A DNA stretch of 64,000 nucleotides from Bog-756 sp049517675 (GCA_049517675.1 JBEKRV010000005.1:47751-111750), one strand, 5' to 3'; shown: positions 9,901-20,050, counted from the first letter of the stretch. Notes: a model not told the origin generated them from the letters alone. Numbers and translations: made by a program.

Positions 9901-10404
9901 GACGAGGTCGTCGACCACGACCCGGTCGCCCCGGGCCACCACCACCGGACGCGCCGCCGTCCGCCACGGTCCGAGGCGCTGCAGGACGGCCTTGACCGGT
10001 GCCACCACGATGTCCGGCCCGCCGGCGGACCCGTCGCCGCCGAGCGACCACAGGAGGCGCAGACGGCGGCCCATGGTGTGCACCTCGGGGCTGACCCGCT
10101 CGAACGGCAGGGTTTCCCACGCCGGGAACAGCTCGACGGTCGCCCGGAGGTCTCCGGGCCCGGGTCCACCCGTCCCCGAGGCGGGGCGCTGGGCGAACGC
10201 CTCCAGGTCGTGGGCCAGCTGCGAGGCCGCCGCGCCGGTTGGGGTGACCACCAGGACAGGTCGTTTCGAACCGAGCCGCACCAGCCCGGCCAGCACGAAC
10301 GCCTGTGCCGGCGTCGCCACCGCCAAGGTGGCCCCTCGCGCGCCGACCACCCGGGTCATGGCGGACTCGTTGCGGAGCAGGGCGGGGAGCGACCGGAGAC
10401 TCAC
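6898..10404 (-). CDS. mfd: Transcription-repair coupling factor Mfd
   Basis: An 1168-residue translocase that removes RNA polymerase stalled at lesions and recruits UvrA. The N-terminal UvrB-like domains are present (VLVVTPTGAAASQLAHDLEAF, then LFPAWETLPFERVSPE). The CarD/RID RNA-polymerase-interacting domain is at about residues 470–540 (GSYVVHRQHGVALYGG). The RecG-like helicase core follows, with Walker A GDVGFGKTEVAIRAVFKAVQ, DEEQ box VVDEEQRFGV, TASPIPRTLEMAL and the TRG-like region QLRGRVGRAG. The TRCF C-terminal domain ends the protein. I choose GTG 10404 (VSLRSLPALLRNE) because 38 further upstream residues are Arg/Pro-rich and unlike the family. Confidence 0.96.
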   Translation of the reverse strand: MSLRSLPALLRNESAMTRVVGARGATLAVATPAQAFVLAGLVRLGSKRPVLVVTPTGAAASQLAHDLEAFAQRPASGTGGPGPGDLRATVELFPAWETLPFERVSPEVHTMGRRLRLLWSLGGDGSAGGPDIVVAPVKAVLQRLGPWRTAARPVVVARGDRVVVDDLVADLVGLGYRRESLVEHRGEIAVRGGIVDVFPSTADEPVRIDLWGDEVDRLTRFDVADQRSTDDLDVVELYGCRELVADEAMRKRAADLVGSAPWGRHQWDRIADGEQFDGMESWLPWLTEGDELLCDLLDDDALVVLVEPRRVRDRASELLEEESALADALADTWGLAAGGDAPRLHVPFDRLLTGTSASVVSLVPSAEGPDVPLVESRGWEPILGDGNRMAAQVRSLTEAGYAVVLCTTTAGGAARLSGLLAEEGLLVPVAAEGDDLGVAGARIVAASVDRGFVLPGCKVAVLTESDVTGRMRPHRQARTRARPVDGFFDDLAPGSYVVHRQHGVALYGGMVTRTMGGATRDYLLLEYRGGDRLYLPTDQIELLTPYVGGDSPTVNRLGGSEWQKARSRARAAVHEIAEELVALYRRRLEAPGHAFGPDTPWQAELESSFPFVETSDQLRAIEEVKADMERPQPMDRLVCGDVGFGKTEVAIRAVFKAVQDGYQAAVLVPTTLLASQHAQTFADRFAPFPVKVALLSRFLTQAQTSEVLAGLADGSVDVVVGTHRLLGQDVTLKKLGLLVVDEEQRFGVSHKEAIKAMADGVDVLTLTASPIPRTLEMALTGIRDLSMVNTPPAARRPILTHVGEFDEAAASEAIRRELLREGQVFYVHNRVQDIEATATRVRRMAPEARVAVAHGQMDEGTLEKVVLDFWQGAYDVLVCTTIVESGIDMPAVNTLVVDRADLLGLGQLHQLRGRVGRAGMRAYAYLFHPADRVLSETAYERLRTIGDHTELGSGFKIALRDLQIRGAGNLLGRDQSGHIAAVGYDLYVQMVSEAVAELKGEPRPQPVELSIDLPDAAHLPPDYVEAEDVRLEAYRRLSAVRTVEQVEDVRTEWVDRFGPLPAPADALLDVALLRVECQRLGVVDLAVSLPRFAGEGAGPRGGPGGRAVAKLTPITLPASAEVRLRRLAPGGTYQPEAHRLTFPVAPDPATGAYAAGLVSLLRELVPPD

Positions 10405-10559
10405 CCGGTCAGGGTATCGGGGTGAGACTCGGTGTCGGGTGCCCGCGCCACCGGGAGGATCGGCCGCTCGTCGGCGAACCGGGACGGGCCGGTTCACCGA
10501 CGACCGGGTGGGAGACACCGTGGACCCAGGCCGCGGACCGCACGCCCACGGAGGCGGGC

Positions 10560-11168
10560 CTACTCGACGGCGTTGATCCGGTTCATCGCCGCCTCGACCC
10601 CCGCGGTGGCGATCAGCTCGACGGCGTCGGCCGCCAGTTCGGCCGCGATGCGCAGCTGCTCCCGCTCGGCCGACCCCGGGCGCTTCAGCACGTAGTCGGC
10701 CCCCGGCTGGCGGCCCGGCGGCTTGCCGATGCCGATCCGCACCCGCAGGTAGTCACCGGTGTGGAGGTGGGCGTGGATCGACTTGAGCCCGTTGTTGCCG
10801 GCCGTCCCCCCGCCGACCTTGACCCGGACCCGGCCCGACGGCAGGTCCATCTCGTCGTGGACGACGACCAGCCGGGACCCCACGCCCCCCGGGCCGTCGG
10901 TACCGTCCCCGGGCCCGACGATCCCGGCCCGACGGACGAGGGGGGCGACGGCCCGGCCCGACTCGTTCATGTAGGTGACCGGGATGGCGCAGAGCACCGG
11001 GTGGTCGCCGATGCGGATCTGACCGGCCCGCGCGTGGAGGCCCTTCTCGGTCGAGAGCGAGCCGTGGTGGCGCGTCACCAACAGCGCGACGGCGTCGGCG
11101 CCGATGTTGTGGCGGGTCCCTTCGTACTCGGCACCCGGGTTCCCGAGTCCGACGACGAGCAGGTCCAT
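10560..11168 (-). CDS. pth: Peptidyl-tRNA hydrolase
   Basis: A 202-residue enzyme that releases tRNA from prematurely dropped peptidyl-tRNA. The N-terminal signature VVGLGNPGAEYEGTRHNIG includes the catalytic His of the RHN motif. PVTYMNESG and VVHDEMDLPSGRVRVK (active-site Asp) follow, then GGGTAGNNGLKSI and DYLRVRIGIGKPPG. It lies downstream of rplY with a 51-bp gap, the standard rplY–pth arrangement. Length and motifs are complete. Confidence 0.96.
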   Translation of the reverse strand: MDLLVVGLGNPGAEYEGTRHNIGADAVALLVTRHHGSLSTEKGLHARAGQIRIGDHPVLCAIPVTYMNESGRAVAPLVRRAGIVGPGDGTDGPGGVGSRLVVVHDEMDLPSGRVRVKVGGGTAGNNGLKSIHAHLHTGDYLRVRIGIGKPPGRQPGADYVLKRPGSAEREQLRIAAELAADAVELIATAGVEAAMNRINAVE

Positions 11169-11219
11169 CGCCGCGCCTCGGCGGGGGCCTCCCGCCCCCT
11201 CCCGGCGGCGGAGCAGGGC

Positions 11220-11846
11220 CTAGCCCTCGTCGGCGTCGGCGGCGGGAGCCGCCTCTTCCGCTGCCTCGGCCGACTCGGCGGCGACCTGGACCCGCGGCGG
11301 GTTGCCGGCGACCACGGTGGCGTCCAGCTCGGTCTCGAGCTCGACCCCGGCGGGGATGGAGATGTCCGACACGTGCAGCGCCCCACCGATCACGAGCGGC
11401 GAGATGTCGAGATCCACCGAGCTCGGGATGTCGGTGGGCTTGGCCTTGATGTGGAGGGTGAACAGCTGCTGGTCCACGATGCCGTCGCCGTGCCCGACCT
11501 CGACGGCCTCGCCGACCAGGTTGATCGGCACCTCGGCGCTGATCAGCTCGTCGCGACGCACGATGAGGAAGTCGACATGGGTGACCACGTTGCGCACCGG
11601 ATGGTGCTGGATGTCACGGGCCAGGGTCAGCAGGTCCTTGCCGTCCACGTTCAGCGACAGCAGCGTGTTGAGCCCCGACTCGCCCGACATGGCGATCTGG
11701 AACTCGCGGGCGACGACCGAGACCGGGATCGGGTCGGTGCCGTGTCCGTAGACCACCCCGGGGATCCTCCCCTCGGCGCGGAGCCGTCGCGTCGAACTCG
11801 ATCCGATCTCGCGGCCGGTCGTGGCGGTGAGCGTGGTCTCGGGCAT
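11220..11846 (-). CDS. rplY: Large ribosomal subunit protein bL25 (Ctc form)
   Basis: A 208-residue bL25 of the long CTC type. It has the N-terminal 5S rRNA-binding domain (LTATTGREIGSSSTRRLRAEG, then GRIPGVVYGHG) followed by the TL5-type C-terminal β-domain (EVPINLVGEA, DIPSSVDLDIS). The end is Ala/Glu-rich and acidic. I start at ATG 11846 (MPETTLTA), where family homology begins. The frame is open upstream but non-conserved. It is placed before pth and after prs. Confidence 0.93.
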   Translation of the reverse strand: MPETTLTATTGREIGSSSTRRLRAEGRIPGVVYGHGTDPIPVSVVAREFQIAMSGESGLNTLLSLNVDGKDLLTLARDIQHHPVRNVVTHVDFLIVRRDELISAEVPINLVGEAVEVGHGDGIVDQQLFTLHIKAKPTDIPSSVDLDISPLVIGGALHVSDISIPAGVELETELDATVVAGNPPRVQVAAESAEAAEEAAPAADADEG

Positions 11847-12077
11847 GCGGGGACTCCTCGGGGGAACTGAGACGGGCACAGGGTCGCTCCCCCGCTCGTG
11901 CGCTGGGCACGGATCGGATGCGACCGCTGCTGACGGCCCACCATGATAGACGCACGGCCGCACAGCGGGCCACACGCCCCCGGTTCGGCTCCCCGCACCC
12001 ACGGCGACGGGAACCCGGCGCCGCCCCGGTCCCAACCCGCATGCGGCACCCCACGGGCCGGCCCCACCGGGGAGGAG

Positions 12078-13049
<972 letters not shown>

Positions 13050-13058
13050 GTCGCGACG

Positions 13059-14264
13059 CTACCGCGACGCGGAGCCCGGGTCAGCTGCCGCCGGGCCGAC
13101 GACCCCGCCGGGCGGGACCTCCGTCCCCTCCTCCAGGACGGCGAAGGGCCCGATCCGGGCGTCGGCCCCGATCGACGACCTGCGACACACGCTCGAGGTG
13201 ACGATCGCACCCTCCCCGACCGTGGTGTCCACCAGTCGGGTGTCCGGGCCAACCTCCGCGTGCTCGCCGATCACGCAGGCGCCCTGGAGGATGACCCCGG
13301 GGAGGAGGACGACGTCGGTGGCGAGCGTGACGTCCACGTCGATGTAGGTGGTCTCGGGGTCCCACATGGTGACGCCCCGCCGCATCCACCGCTCGTTGAT
13401 CCGGTCGCGCAGCTCCGCCTCGGCCACGGCCAGCTGGGCCCGGTCGTTGACGCCGGCCACCTCCATGGTGTCCTCCACCACCACCGAGCCGACCCGGTGG
13501 CCGGCCTCGTAGAGGACCTCGACCACGTCGGTGAGGTAGTACTCCCCCTGAGCGTTGGCCGGGCTGAGCCGTCGCAGCGACGGTGCCAGAACGCTCCGCT
13601 TGAAGCAGTACATCGACGTGTTGACCTCGCGCACCTCGAGCTGCTCGTCGGTGGCGTCCCCGTGCTCCACGACGCGTGCCACCGAGTCGTCGCGGCCCCG
13701 GACCACCCGCCCGTAGCCGGTCGGGTCGTCGAGCACGGCGGTGAGCAGGGTGGCGGCGTCATCGCTGGCCCGGTGGCTCCGGACCAGGCGCGCCAGCGTG
13801 CCGGGGCGCAGCAACGGGGTGTCCCCGGGCAGCACCACGACGTCGCCGTCGTCGCCGTCGTCCTCGTCGGGGAGCCCGGTGAGCGCGACCGACATGGCGT
13901 CGCCCGTCCCCCGTTGCTCGACCTGTTCGACGAACTCGATGGCCATGCCCGGCGGCGAGTGCTCGATCAGGGTCTTGGTCACCCACTCGGCGCGGTGGCC
14001 GACGACGACCACCACCCGGGTCACCGGCAGCTCGGCCAGCGCATCGAGGACGTGGAGGATCATCGGGCGGCCGCACAGACGGTGGAGCGGCTTGGGCCGG
14101 GCCGACCGCATCCGGGTCCCGTGGCCGGCGGCGAGCACCACCGCCGAGAGCGGACGGCTGGGCGGGCCCGACCGGGTGCCGCCGACCGCCGACGACTCCC
14201 AGTCGTCGGCGCTCCCCTGTGGGTAGGTCCGGATCACCACGGCGCCGCCCCACAGGAGCCGCAC
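13059..14264 (-). CDS. glmU: GlmU-type N-acetylglucosamine-1-phosphate uridylyltransferase, truncated C-terminus
   Basis: A 401-residue protein with a complete N-terminal pyrophosphorylase domain (AVVLAAGHGTRMRSARPKPLH, QRGTGDAMSVAL, VVLPGDTPLL, GVNDRAQLAVAEA). It should form UDP-GlcNAc from GlcNAc-1-phosphate. The left-handed β-helix that normally carries the acetyltransferase site stops after the first coils (SSIGADARIGPFAVLEEGTEV). Compared with the ~456-residue E. coli enzyme about 120 residues are missing, including the catalytic His and the acetyl-CoA-binding coils. The downstream prs starts 10 nt later, so no remnant of a longer gene survives. The GTG start at 14264 is tentative. GTG 14240 is an alternative. 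Confidence 0.85.
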   Translation of the reverse strand: MRLLWGGAVVIRTYPQGSADDWESSAVGGTRSGPPSRPLSAVVLAAGHGTRMRSARPKPLHRLCGRPMILHVLDALAELPVTRVVVVVGHRAEWVTKTLIEHSPPGMAIEFVEQVEQRGTGDAMSVALTGLPDEDDGDDGDVVVLPGDTPLLRPGTLARLVRSHRASDDAATLLTAVLDDPTGYGRVVRGRDDSVARVVEHGDATDEQLEVREVNTSMYCFKRSVLAPSLRRLSPANAQGEYYLTDVVEVLYEAGHRVGSVVVEDTMEVAGVNDRAQLAVAEAELRDRINERWMRRGVTMWDPETTYIDVDVTLATDVVLLPGVILQGACVIGEHAEVGPDTRLVDTTVGEGAIVTSSVCRRSSIGADARIGPFAVLEEGTEVPPGGVVGPAAADPGSASR

Positions 14265-14385
14265 GGGCGGGCGGTGCGGGCATCGGCACGCGGCACGGAG
14301 GTCATGCGCCTATTCTTCCCACGTCGGCCCGGCCAATGCGACCCGGGACCCCGACCCCACCCCCACCAGGGGACATCGACCTCCC

Positions 14386-15984
14386 ATGCCCGTACTCCCC
14401 TCCGCCATCGACCCGAACTCGGACACCTTCCGCGAGAACGAGCGCGCCATGTCCGAGGGCCTCGCCCTGGTCGACGCCGAGCTGGCCGCGGCCCGGGCCG
14501 GCGGTGGCGAGCGCTACGTGGCCCGTCACCGCGAACGGGGGAAGCTGACCGCCCGCGAGCGGGTCGAGCTCCTGGTCGACCGCGACGCCCCGTTCCTCGA
14601 GCTGTGCCCGTTCGCCGCCTGGGGGACCCAGTACACCGTGGGCGCGTCCTCGATCCTCGGTATCGGCGTGGTCGAGGGCGTCGAGTGTCTGGTGAGCGCG
14701 ACCGACCCCACCGTCCGGGGCGGGGCGATGAACCCGTGGTCCTTCCGCAAGGGGGCGCGCGGCTCGGACATCGCCCTGGCCAACCGCCTCCCGTCGGTCA
14801 GCCTGACCGAGTCCGGAGGGGCGGACCTGCCCTCCCAGGCCGAGCTGTTCATCCCCGGGGGACGCGCCTTCCGCGACATCACCCGGCACTCGGCCGCCGC
14901 CATCCCGACCGTGGCCCTCGTCTTCGGCAACGCCACCGCCGGTGGCGCCTACGTGCCGGGCATGAGCGACTACGTGGTCATGATCGAGCAGAGGTCGAAG
15001 GTCTTCCTCGGAGGGCCGCCGCTGGTCAAGATGGCGACGGGCGAGGAGTCGACCGACGAGGAGCTGGGCGGTGCCTCCATGCACGCCCGGGTCTCCGGCC
15101 TCGCCGACTTCCTGGCCGCCGACGAGGTCGACGCCATCCGCCTCGGCCGTCGGATCGTGAGCCGCCTCCACTGGAGGAAGGAGGGCCCGGGCCCGACCGA
15201 GCCGGCCGACGACCCGGTCCACGATCCCGACGAGCTGCTCGGGATCGCCTCGGCCGATCCGAAGATGCCGTTCGACCCCCGCGAGGTCCTCGCCCGGGTG
15301 GTGGACGGTTCCCGGTTCGACGAGTTCAAGCCGCTGTACGGCTCGAGCCTGGTCACCGGGTGGGCCTCGATCCACGGTTACCCGATCGGCGTGCTGGCCA
15401 ACCACCGCGGCGTCCTGTTCTCCGAGGAGGCCCACAAGGCCACCCAGTTCATCCAGCTGGCCAACCAGATCGACGTCCCGCTGCTGTTCCTCCAGAACAC
15501 GACCGGTTACATGGTGGGCAAGGAGTACGAGCAGGGCGGGATCATCAAGCACGGCGCCATGATGATCAACGCCGTCTCCAACTCCTCGGTCCCCCACCTC
15601 ACCGTCAACATCGGCGCCTCCTACGGCGCCGGCAACTACGGCATGTGCGGGCGTGCGTACGACCCCCGGTTCCTCTTCGCCTGGCCAAACGCCCGATCGG
15701 CGGTCATGGGTCCGGCCCAGCTCGCCGGCGTCCTGTCCATCGTGGGCCGGCAGTCCGCGCAGTCCAAGGGGATCCCGTTCGACGAGGAGGCCGACGAGGC
15801 CATGCGCGCCCTGGTCGAGGCCCAGATCGAGACCGAGTCCCTCCCGCTCCACCTGTCGTCGCGCCTCTACGACGACGGGATCATCGATCCGCGCGACACC
15901 CGGACGGTGCTCGGCCTCTGCCTGTCGGTGATCGACAGCCGGCCGATCAACGGCACCCGCGGCTACGGCGTCTTCCGGATGTGA
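14386..15984 (+). CDS. Acyl-CoA carboxylase carboxyltransferase subunit (MccB/AtuC-like)
   Basis: A 532-residue biotin-dependent carboxyltransferase β subunit that transfers CO2 from carboxybiotin to an acyl-CoA. Visible: RHRERGKLTARERVELLVD at the N-terminus, FGNATAGGAYVPGMSDY and the oxyanion-hole region SVSLTESGGADLPSQ in the first crotonase half. In the second half are VLANHRGVLFSEEAHKATQF, the glycine-rich IKHGAMMINAVSNSSVP and GASYGAGNYGMCGRAYDPRF. The last block matches methylcrotonyl- or geranyl-CoA carboxylases rather than propionyl-CoA carboxylases. First gene of a four-gene plus-strand operon with the AtuA-like gene, favouring a branched or terpenoid acyl-CoA substrate (inference). 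Confidence 0.9.
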   Translation: MPVLPSAIDPNSDTFRENERAMSEGLALVDAELAAARAGGGERYVARHRERGKLTARERVELLVDRDAPFLELCPFAAWGTQYTVGASSILGIGVVEGVECLVSATDPTVRGGAMNPWSFRKGARGSDIALANRLPSVSLTESGGADLPSQAELFIPGGRAFRDITRHSAAAIPTVALVFGNATAGGAYVPGMSDYVVMIEQRSKVFLGGPPLVKMATGEESTDEELGGASMHARVSGLADFLAADEVDAIRLGRRIVSRLHWRKEGPGPTEPADDPVHDPDELLGIASADPKMPFDPREVLARVVDGSRFDEFKPLYGSSLVTGWASIHGYPIGVLANHRGVLFSEEAHKATQFIQLANQIDVPLLFLQNTTGYMVGKEYEQGGIIKHGAMMINAVSNSSVPHLTVNIGASYGAGNYGMCGRAYDPRFLFAWPNARSAVMGPAQLAGVLSIVGRQSAQSKGIPFDEEADEAMRALVEAQIETESLPLHLSSRLYDDGIIDPRDTRTVLGLCLSVIDSRPINGTRGYGVFRM

Positions 15985-15991
15985 TGCGGCG

Positions 15992-18082
15992 ATGACCACG
16001 ATCGAGCAGCCGGACGGACGGGACGGGACGGGCGCGGTCACCTCGCTGCTGGTGGCCAACCGCGGCGAGATCGCCCGGCGGGTCATGCGCACCGCGCGGG
16101 CGATGGGGATCACCACCGTCGCCGTGCACTCCGACGCCGACGCACGGAGCCCGCACGTGGCCGAGGCCGACCTCGCCGTCCACCTGCCCGGTGTCTCCCC
16201 CGCCGACACCTACCTCCGCCACGACCTGCTGCTCGACGCCGCCCGCCGGTCGGGCGCCGACGCCGTCCACCCCGGCTACGGATTCCTCTCCGAGTCGGGT
16301 GACTTCGCCCGCGCCGTCATCGAGGCCGGTCTGATCTGGGTGGGGCCCCCGCCGGCCGCCATCGACGCCATGGGCTCGAAGATCGGTGCCAAGGAGATGA
16401 TGCGTGCCGCGGGTGTCCCGACCCTGCCGTCGGTCACCGTCGACGGCGACACACCGCCCGACGGCGACCGGGTGGCCGAGCTCGGGTTCCCGCTGCTGGT
16501 CAAGGCGTCCGCCGGCGGGGGCGGCCGGGGCATGCGCATCGTCGACGGGCCCGACGACCTGGCCGAGGCCCTGGCCGGCGCCCGCCGGGAGGCGCTCTCG
16601 GCCTTCGGGGACGGCACCGTGTTCCTCGAGCGCTACATCACGTCGCCCCGTCACATCGAGGTCCAGGTGCTGGCCGACGCCCACGGCGACGTCGTCGCGC
16701 TGTTCGAGCGCGAGTGCAGCATCCAGCGCCGCCACCAGAAGATCATCGAGGAGGCACCTTCGCCGGTCGTCGGCCCGGCGCTCCGGGCCCGCCTCTCCGA
16801 GGCGGCCGTGGCCGCGGCCCGCGCCGTCGGCTACGTCAACGCCGGGACGGTCGAATTCGTCCTCGACACCGGCGGCACCGGCGGGGGCGACCCCTACTTC
16901 TTGGAGATGAACACCCGACTCCAGGTCGAGCACCCGGTGACCGAGGAAGTGACCGGACTCGACCTGGTGCGCCTGCAGCTGCTCGTCGCCGCAGGGGTCC
17001 GGCTGCCCGACGACGTGCACGCCGCCGTGGCCCGGGGACCCGTCGGCCACGCCATCGAGGCCCGCCTGTACGCCGAGGACCCGGCGGCCGGGTGGCTCCC
17101 GTCCACCGGCGACCTCCACGAGTTCTCGGTCCCGACGGATCGTGCCGGGATCCGGGTCGACTCGGGAGTCGAATCGGGTGGCGTCGTCAGCCCCCACTAC
17201 GACCCGATGCTGGCCAAGGTCGTCGCGCACGCGCCCACCCGGGGTGAGGCCACCTCGGCGCTGGCGGCCGCGCTCGCCGGGTCGCGCATCCACGGGGTCA
17301 CCACCAACCGCGACCTGCTGGTGCGGACCCTCCGGCACCCCGCGTTCGACGCCGGTGCCACGGACACCGGCTTCCTCGACCGGCACGGACTCGACCGGCT
17401 GGCAAGGCCGCTGGCCGACGAGCACGCCGTGGGACGCCACGCCGTGGCTGCCGCGCTGGCCGGCCAGGCCGGGCGCCGGGCCGAGGCGCGGGTCCTGTCC
17501 ACCCTGCCGTCGGGTTGGCGGAACAACACCGTCGACCGCCAGGAGATCACCTTCGACTCGGGGTCGCGCGCGCTCCACGTCGCCTACCGCCTGGGTCGCC
17601 GGGGCCGGGCCGTGGCCGAGGTGGTGCTCGACGGGGAGGTGCTCGACGTGACCGTCGGCGACGTCGGCCCGACCGAGGTGGTCCTGACCGCCGGCGGGGT
17701 GGCCCGCCGGTATGCGGTGCAACGGATCGGGGCGACCACCTTCGTCGACGGCCCCGACGGGGCGTCGCGGCTGGTCGAGGAGGACCGCCACCCGGTGGCG
17801 GCCGATCAGGTCGGCGAGGGGTCGTCGCTCGCCCCGATGCCGGGCAACGTGGTCCGCGTGGCCGTGTCCGCCGGCGACCGGGTCGAGGCCGGCCAGGTGC
17901 TCGTGGTCCTCGAGGCGATGAAGATGGAGCACGCGGTGCACGCCGGGACCGGAGGGACCGTGGTCGAGCTGGGGGTCGCAGAGGGGGACCAGGTGGAGAC
18001 CGGGCGGGTCCTCGTGGTGGTCGAGTCCGACGAGGTGCCCGGGGACGGGGCCGCCGCGCCGGTCGGACGGGAGACGTCGTGA
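15992..18082 (+). CDS. Acyl-CoA carboxylase biotin carboxylase/carrier subunit (MccA/AtuF-like)
   Basis: A 696-residue α subunit. Residues ~15–460 form biotin carboxylase: LLVANRGEIARRVMRTAR, HPGYGFLSESGDFARAV, ATP-grasp loop KASAGGGGRGMRIV, EVQVLADAHGDV, ERECSIQRRHQKIIEEAPSP and EMNTRLQVEHPVTEEVTGLD. A BT-type linker follows, then a C-terminal carrier domain with biotinylation motif EAMKMEH near residue 640. The start lies 7 nt after the carboxyltransferase stop, and the end overlaps the AtuA-like gene by 4 nt. It supplies carboxybiotin to the neighbouring subunit. Confidence 0.93.
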   Translation: MTTIEQPDGRDGTGAVTSLLVANRGEIARRVMRTARAMGITTVAVHSDADARSPHVAEADLAVHLPGVSPADTYLRHDLLLDAARRSGADAVHPGYGFLSESGDFARAVIEAGLIWVGPPPAAIDAMGSKIGAKEMMRAAGVPTLPSVTVDGDTPPDGDRVAELGFPLLVKASAGGGGRGMRIVDGPDDLAEALAGARREALSAFGDGTVFLERYITSPRHIEVQVLADAHGDVVALFERECSIQRRHQKIIEEAPSPVVGPALRARLSEAAVAAARAVGYVNAGTVEFVLDTGGTGGGDPYFLEMNTRLQVEHPVTEEVTGLDLVRLQLLVAAGVRLPDDVHAAVARGPVGHAIEARLYAEDPAAGWLPSTGDLHEFSVPTDRAGIRVDSGVESGGVVSPHYDPMLAKVVAHAPTRGEATSALAAALAGSRIHGVTTNRDLLVRTLRHPAFDAGATDTGFLDRHGLDRLARPLADEHAVGRHAVAAALAGQAGRRAEARVLSTLPSGWRNNTVDRQEITFDSGSRALHVAYRLGRRGRAVAEVVLDGEVLDVTVGDVGPTEVVLTAGGVARRYAVQRIGATTFVDGPDGASRLVEEDRHPVAADQVGEGSSLAPMPGNVVRVAVSAGDRVEAGQVLVVLEAMKMEHAVHAGTGGTVVELGVAEGDQVETGRVLVVVESDEVPGDGAAAPVGRETS

Positions 18083-19917
18083 CCGAGCCGATCCGGATCG
18101 CCAACTGCTCGGGCTTCTACGGCGACCGGCTGTCCGCCGCCCGCGAGATGGTCGAGGGCGGGCCCATCGACGTCCTCACCGGGGACTGGCTGGCCGAACT
18201 GACCATGCTGATCCTGTGGAAGGGGTTCCAACGCGACCCGACCCGGGGCTGGGCCCACACGTTCCTCACCCAGATGGAGGAGGTGCTCGGCACCTGTGTC
18301 GACCGGGGGATCAAGGTGGTCACCAACGCCGGAGGCCTCAACCCGGCCGGGCTGGCCGACCAGGTCCGGCTGCTGGCCGACCGCCTCGGGCTGTCCGTGT
18401 CGGTGGCCCACATCGAGGGGGACAACCTGCTCCCCCGCCTCGAAGAGCTCCAGGCGGGGGGACACCACCTGGCCCACCTCGACACCGGCGCGTCGCTCGG
18501 CAGCGCGGCCGGGACGGTGGTGTCGGCCAACGCCTACCTCGGCGCCTGGCCCATCGTGGAGGCGCTGGGCGGGGGCGCCGACGTGGTGATCTGCCCCCGG
18601 GTCACCGATGCATCCCTCGTGGTCGGCCCGGCCGCCTGGCACCACGGATGGGTCGAGACGGACTGGGACGCCCTGGCCGGCGCGGTGGTGGCCGGCCACG
18701 TGATCGAGTGTGGCCCCCAGGCCACCGGCGGCAACTACGCCTTCTTCACCGAGGTTCCCGGCATGGAGCATCCCGGGTTCCCCATCGCCGAGGTCGCGGC
18801 CGACGGGTCGTCGGTCATCACCAAGCACCCCGGCACCGGGGGCCAGGTCTCGATCGGCACGGTCACCGCCCAGCTCCTCTACGAGATCGCCGGCCACCAC
18901 TACCCGAACACCGACGTGGTCGCCCGGTTCGAGACCGTCGAGGTGGCCGACGAGGGCCACGACCGGGTGCGGCTGTCGGCCACCCGGGGCCTGCCCGCCC
19001 CCCGCGACGTCAAGGTGTGCCTCAATCTGCTCGGCGGATGGCGCAACACCATGACCTTCGTGCTGACCGGTCTCGACATCGAGGCGAAGGCGGACCTCAC
19101 GGTGCGTTCCCTGGGTGCCGCCCTGGGCGGAACCGGGCAGTTCGCCGAGTTCGACGCCCGGCTCATCCGATCGGACAAGACCGATGCGCCGACCAACGCC
19201 GAGGCCACCGCCCAACTGCGGGTCACCGTGAAGGACGAGGACGCCGACCGGGTGGGTCGACGGTTCTCCGGAGCGGCCACCGAACTGGCGCTCGCCGGCT
19301 ACCCGGGCCTCCACCTGACCGCCCCGCCCGGAAGTGCCACCGCCTACGGCGTCTACTGGCCAGCGCTCGTGCCCGCCGGGGAGGTGGTGCCCACCGTCGT
19401 CCACCACGACGGGACCAGGGTGACCGTTCCCCACCACGGCCACCGGGCCGCCGACGGCCCGACGGTGGTCGACTCCGGCGGCGACGCCTCGCTCTCCCCC
19501 GGTGTGCCCGTCGCCCCGGACACCGTCCCCTCCGGCCACCCGGCGGCGGGCTCGGGTGCGGAGCCGGGGGAGCCGACGGTCCGGTTGCCCCTCGGGACGT
19601 TGATCGGCGCCCGGTCCGGCGACAAGGGCGGCAATGCCAACGTGGGCCTGTGGGCCCGCTCCGACGAGGCGTACGCGTGGCTCGACGCCGAGCTGACCCT
19701 CGACCGGTTCCGCTCGCTCCTGCCCGAGGCGGCCGCACTGGGTGTCCAGCGATACGCGTTCCCCAACATCCGGTCCCTCAACTTCGTGGTCGTGGGCCTG
19801 CTGGGTGAAGGGGTGGCCTCGTCGACCCGGCCCGATCCCCAGGCCAAGGGACTCGGCGAGTACCTGCGGAGCCGGACGGTCGACATCCCGACGAGACTCC
19901 TTCCCCCGTCGTCCTAG
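18079..19917 (+). CDS. AtuA-like protein (DUF1446/acyclic terpene utilisation family)
   Basis: A 612-residue protein starting at a GTG that overlaps the upstream stop. The N-terminal ~430 residues are the AtuA/DUF1446 domain (RIANCSGFYGDRLSAAREMV, DVLTGDWLAELTMLI, VTNAGGLNPAGLADQ, VVICPRVTDASLVVGPAAW, HPGTGGQVSIGTVTAQLLYE). After a Pro/Gly-rich linker the AtuA-type C-terminal domain is present (LIGARSGDKGGNANVGLWAR, RYAFPNIRSLNFVVVGLLG). In Pseudomonas atuA is in the citronellol/geraniol pathway and is required for growth on terpenes, but its reaction is not settled. Here it sits between a carboxylase and a dehydrogenase. Confidence 0.9.
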   Translation: MTEPIRIANCSGFYGDRLSAAREMVEGGPIDVLTGDWLAELTMLILWKGFQRDPTRGWAHTFLTQMEEVLGTCVDRGIKVVTNAGGLNPAGLADQVRLLADRLGLSVSVAHIEGDNLLPRLEELQAGGHHLAHLDTGASLGSAAGTVVSANAYLGAWPIVEALGGGADVVICPRVTDASLVVGPAAWHHGWVETDWDALAGAVVAGHVIECGPQATGGNYAFFTEVPGMEHPGFPIAEVAADGSSVITKHPGTGGQVSIGTVTAQLLYEIAGHHYPNTDVVARFETVEVADEGHDRVRLSATRGLPAPRDVKVCLNLLGGWRNTMTFVLTGLDIEAKADLTVRSLGAALGGTGQFAEFDARLIRSDKTDAPTNAEATAQLRVTVKDEDADRVGRRFSGAATELALAGYPGLHLTAPPGSATAYGVYWPALVPAGEVVPTVVHHDGTRVTVPHHGHRAADGPTVVDSGGDASLSPGVPVAPDTVPSGHPAAGSGAEPGEPTVRLPLGTLIGARSGDKGGNANVGLWARSDEAYAWLDAELTLDRFRSLLPEAAALGVQRYAFPNIRSLNFVVVGLLGEGVASSTRPDPQAKGLGEYLRSRTVDIPTRLLPPSS

Positions 19918-20050
19918 GCTGCACCCTGTACCGGGGCCGGCACAGGATCGCCGGATCCTCCCGGTCGGGCGAGGATGGCCGACCGCACCGGACCGAACGA
20001 CCGAGAACCACCGACACCGGCGACGTGCCGGGACCGAGCCAGGAGGCACC

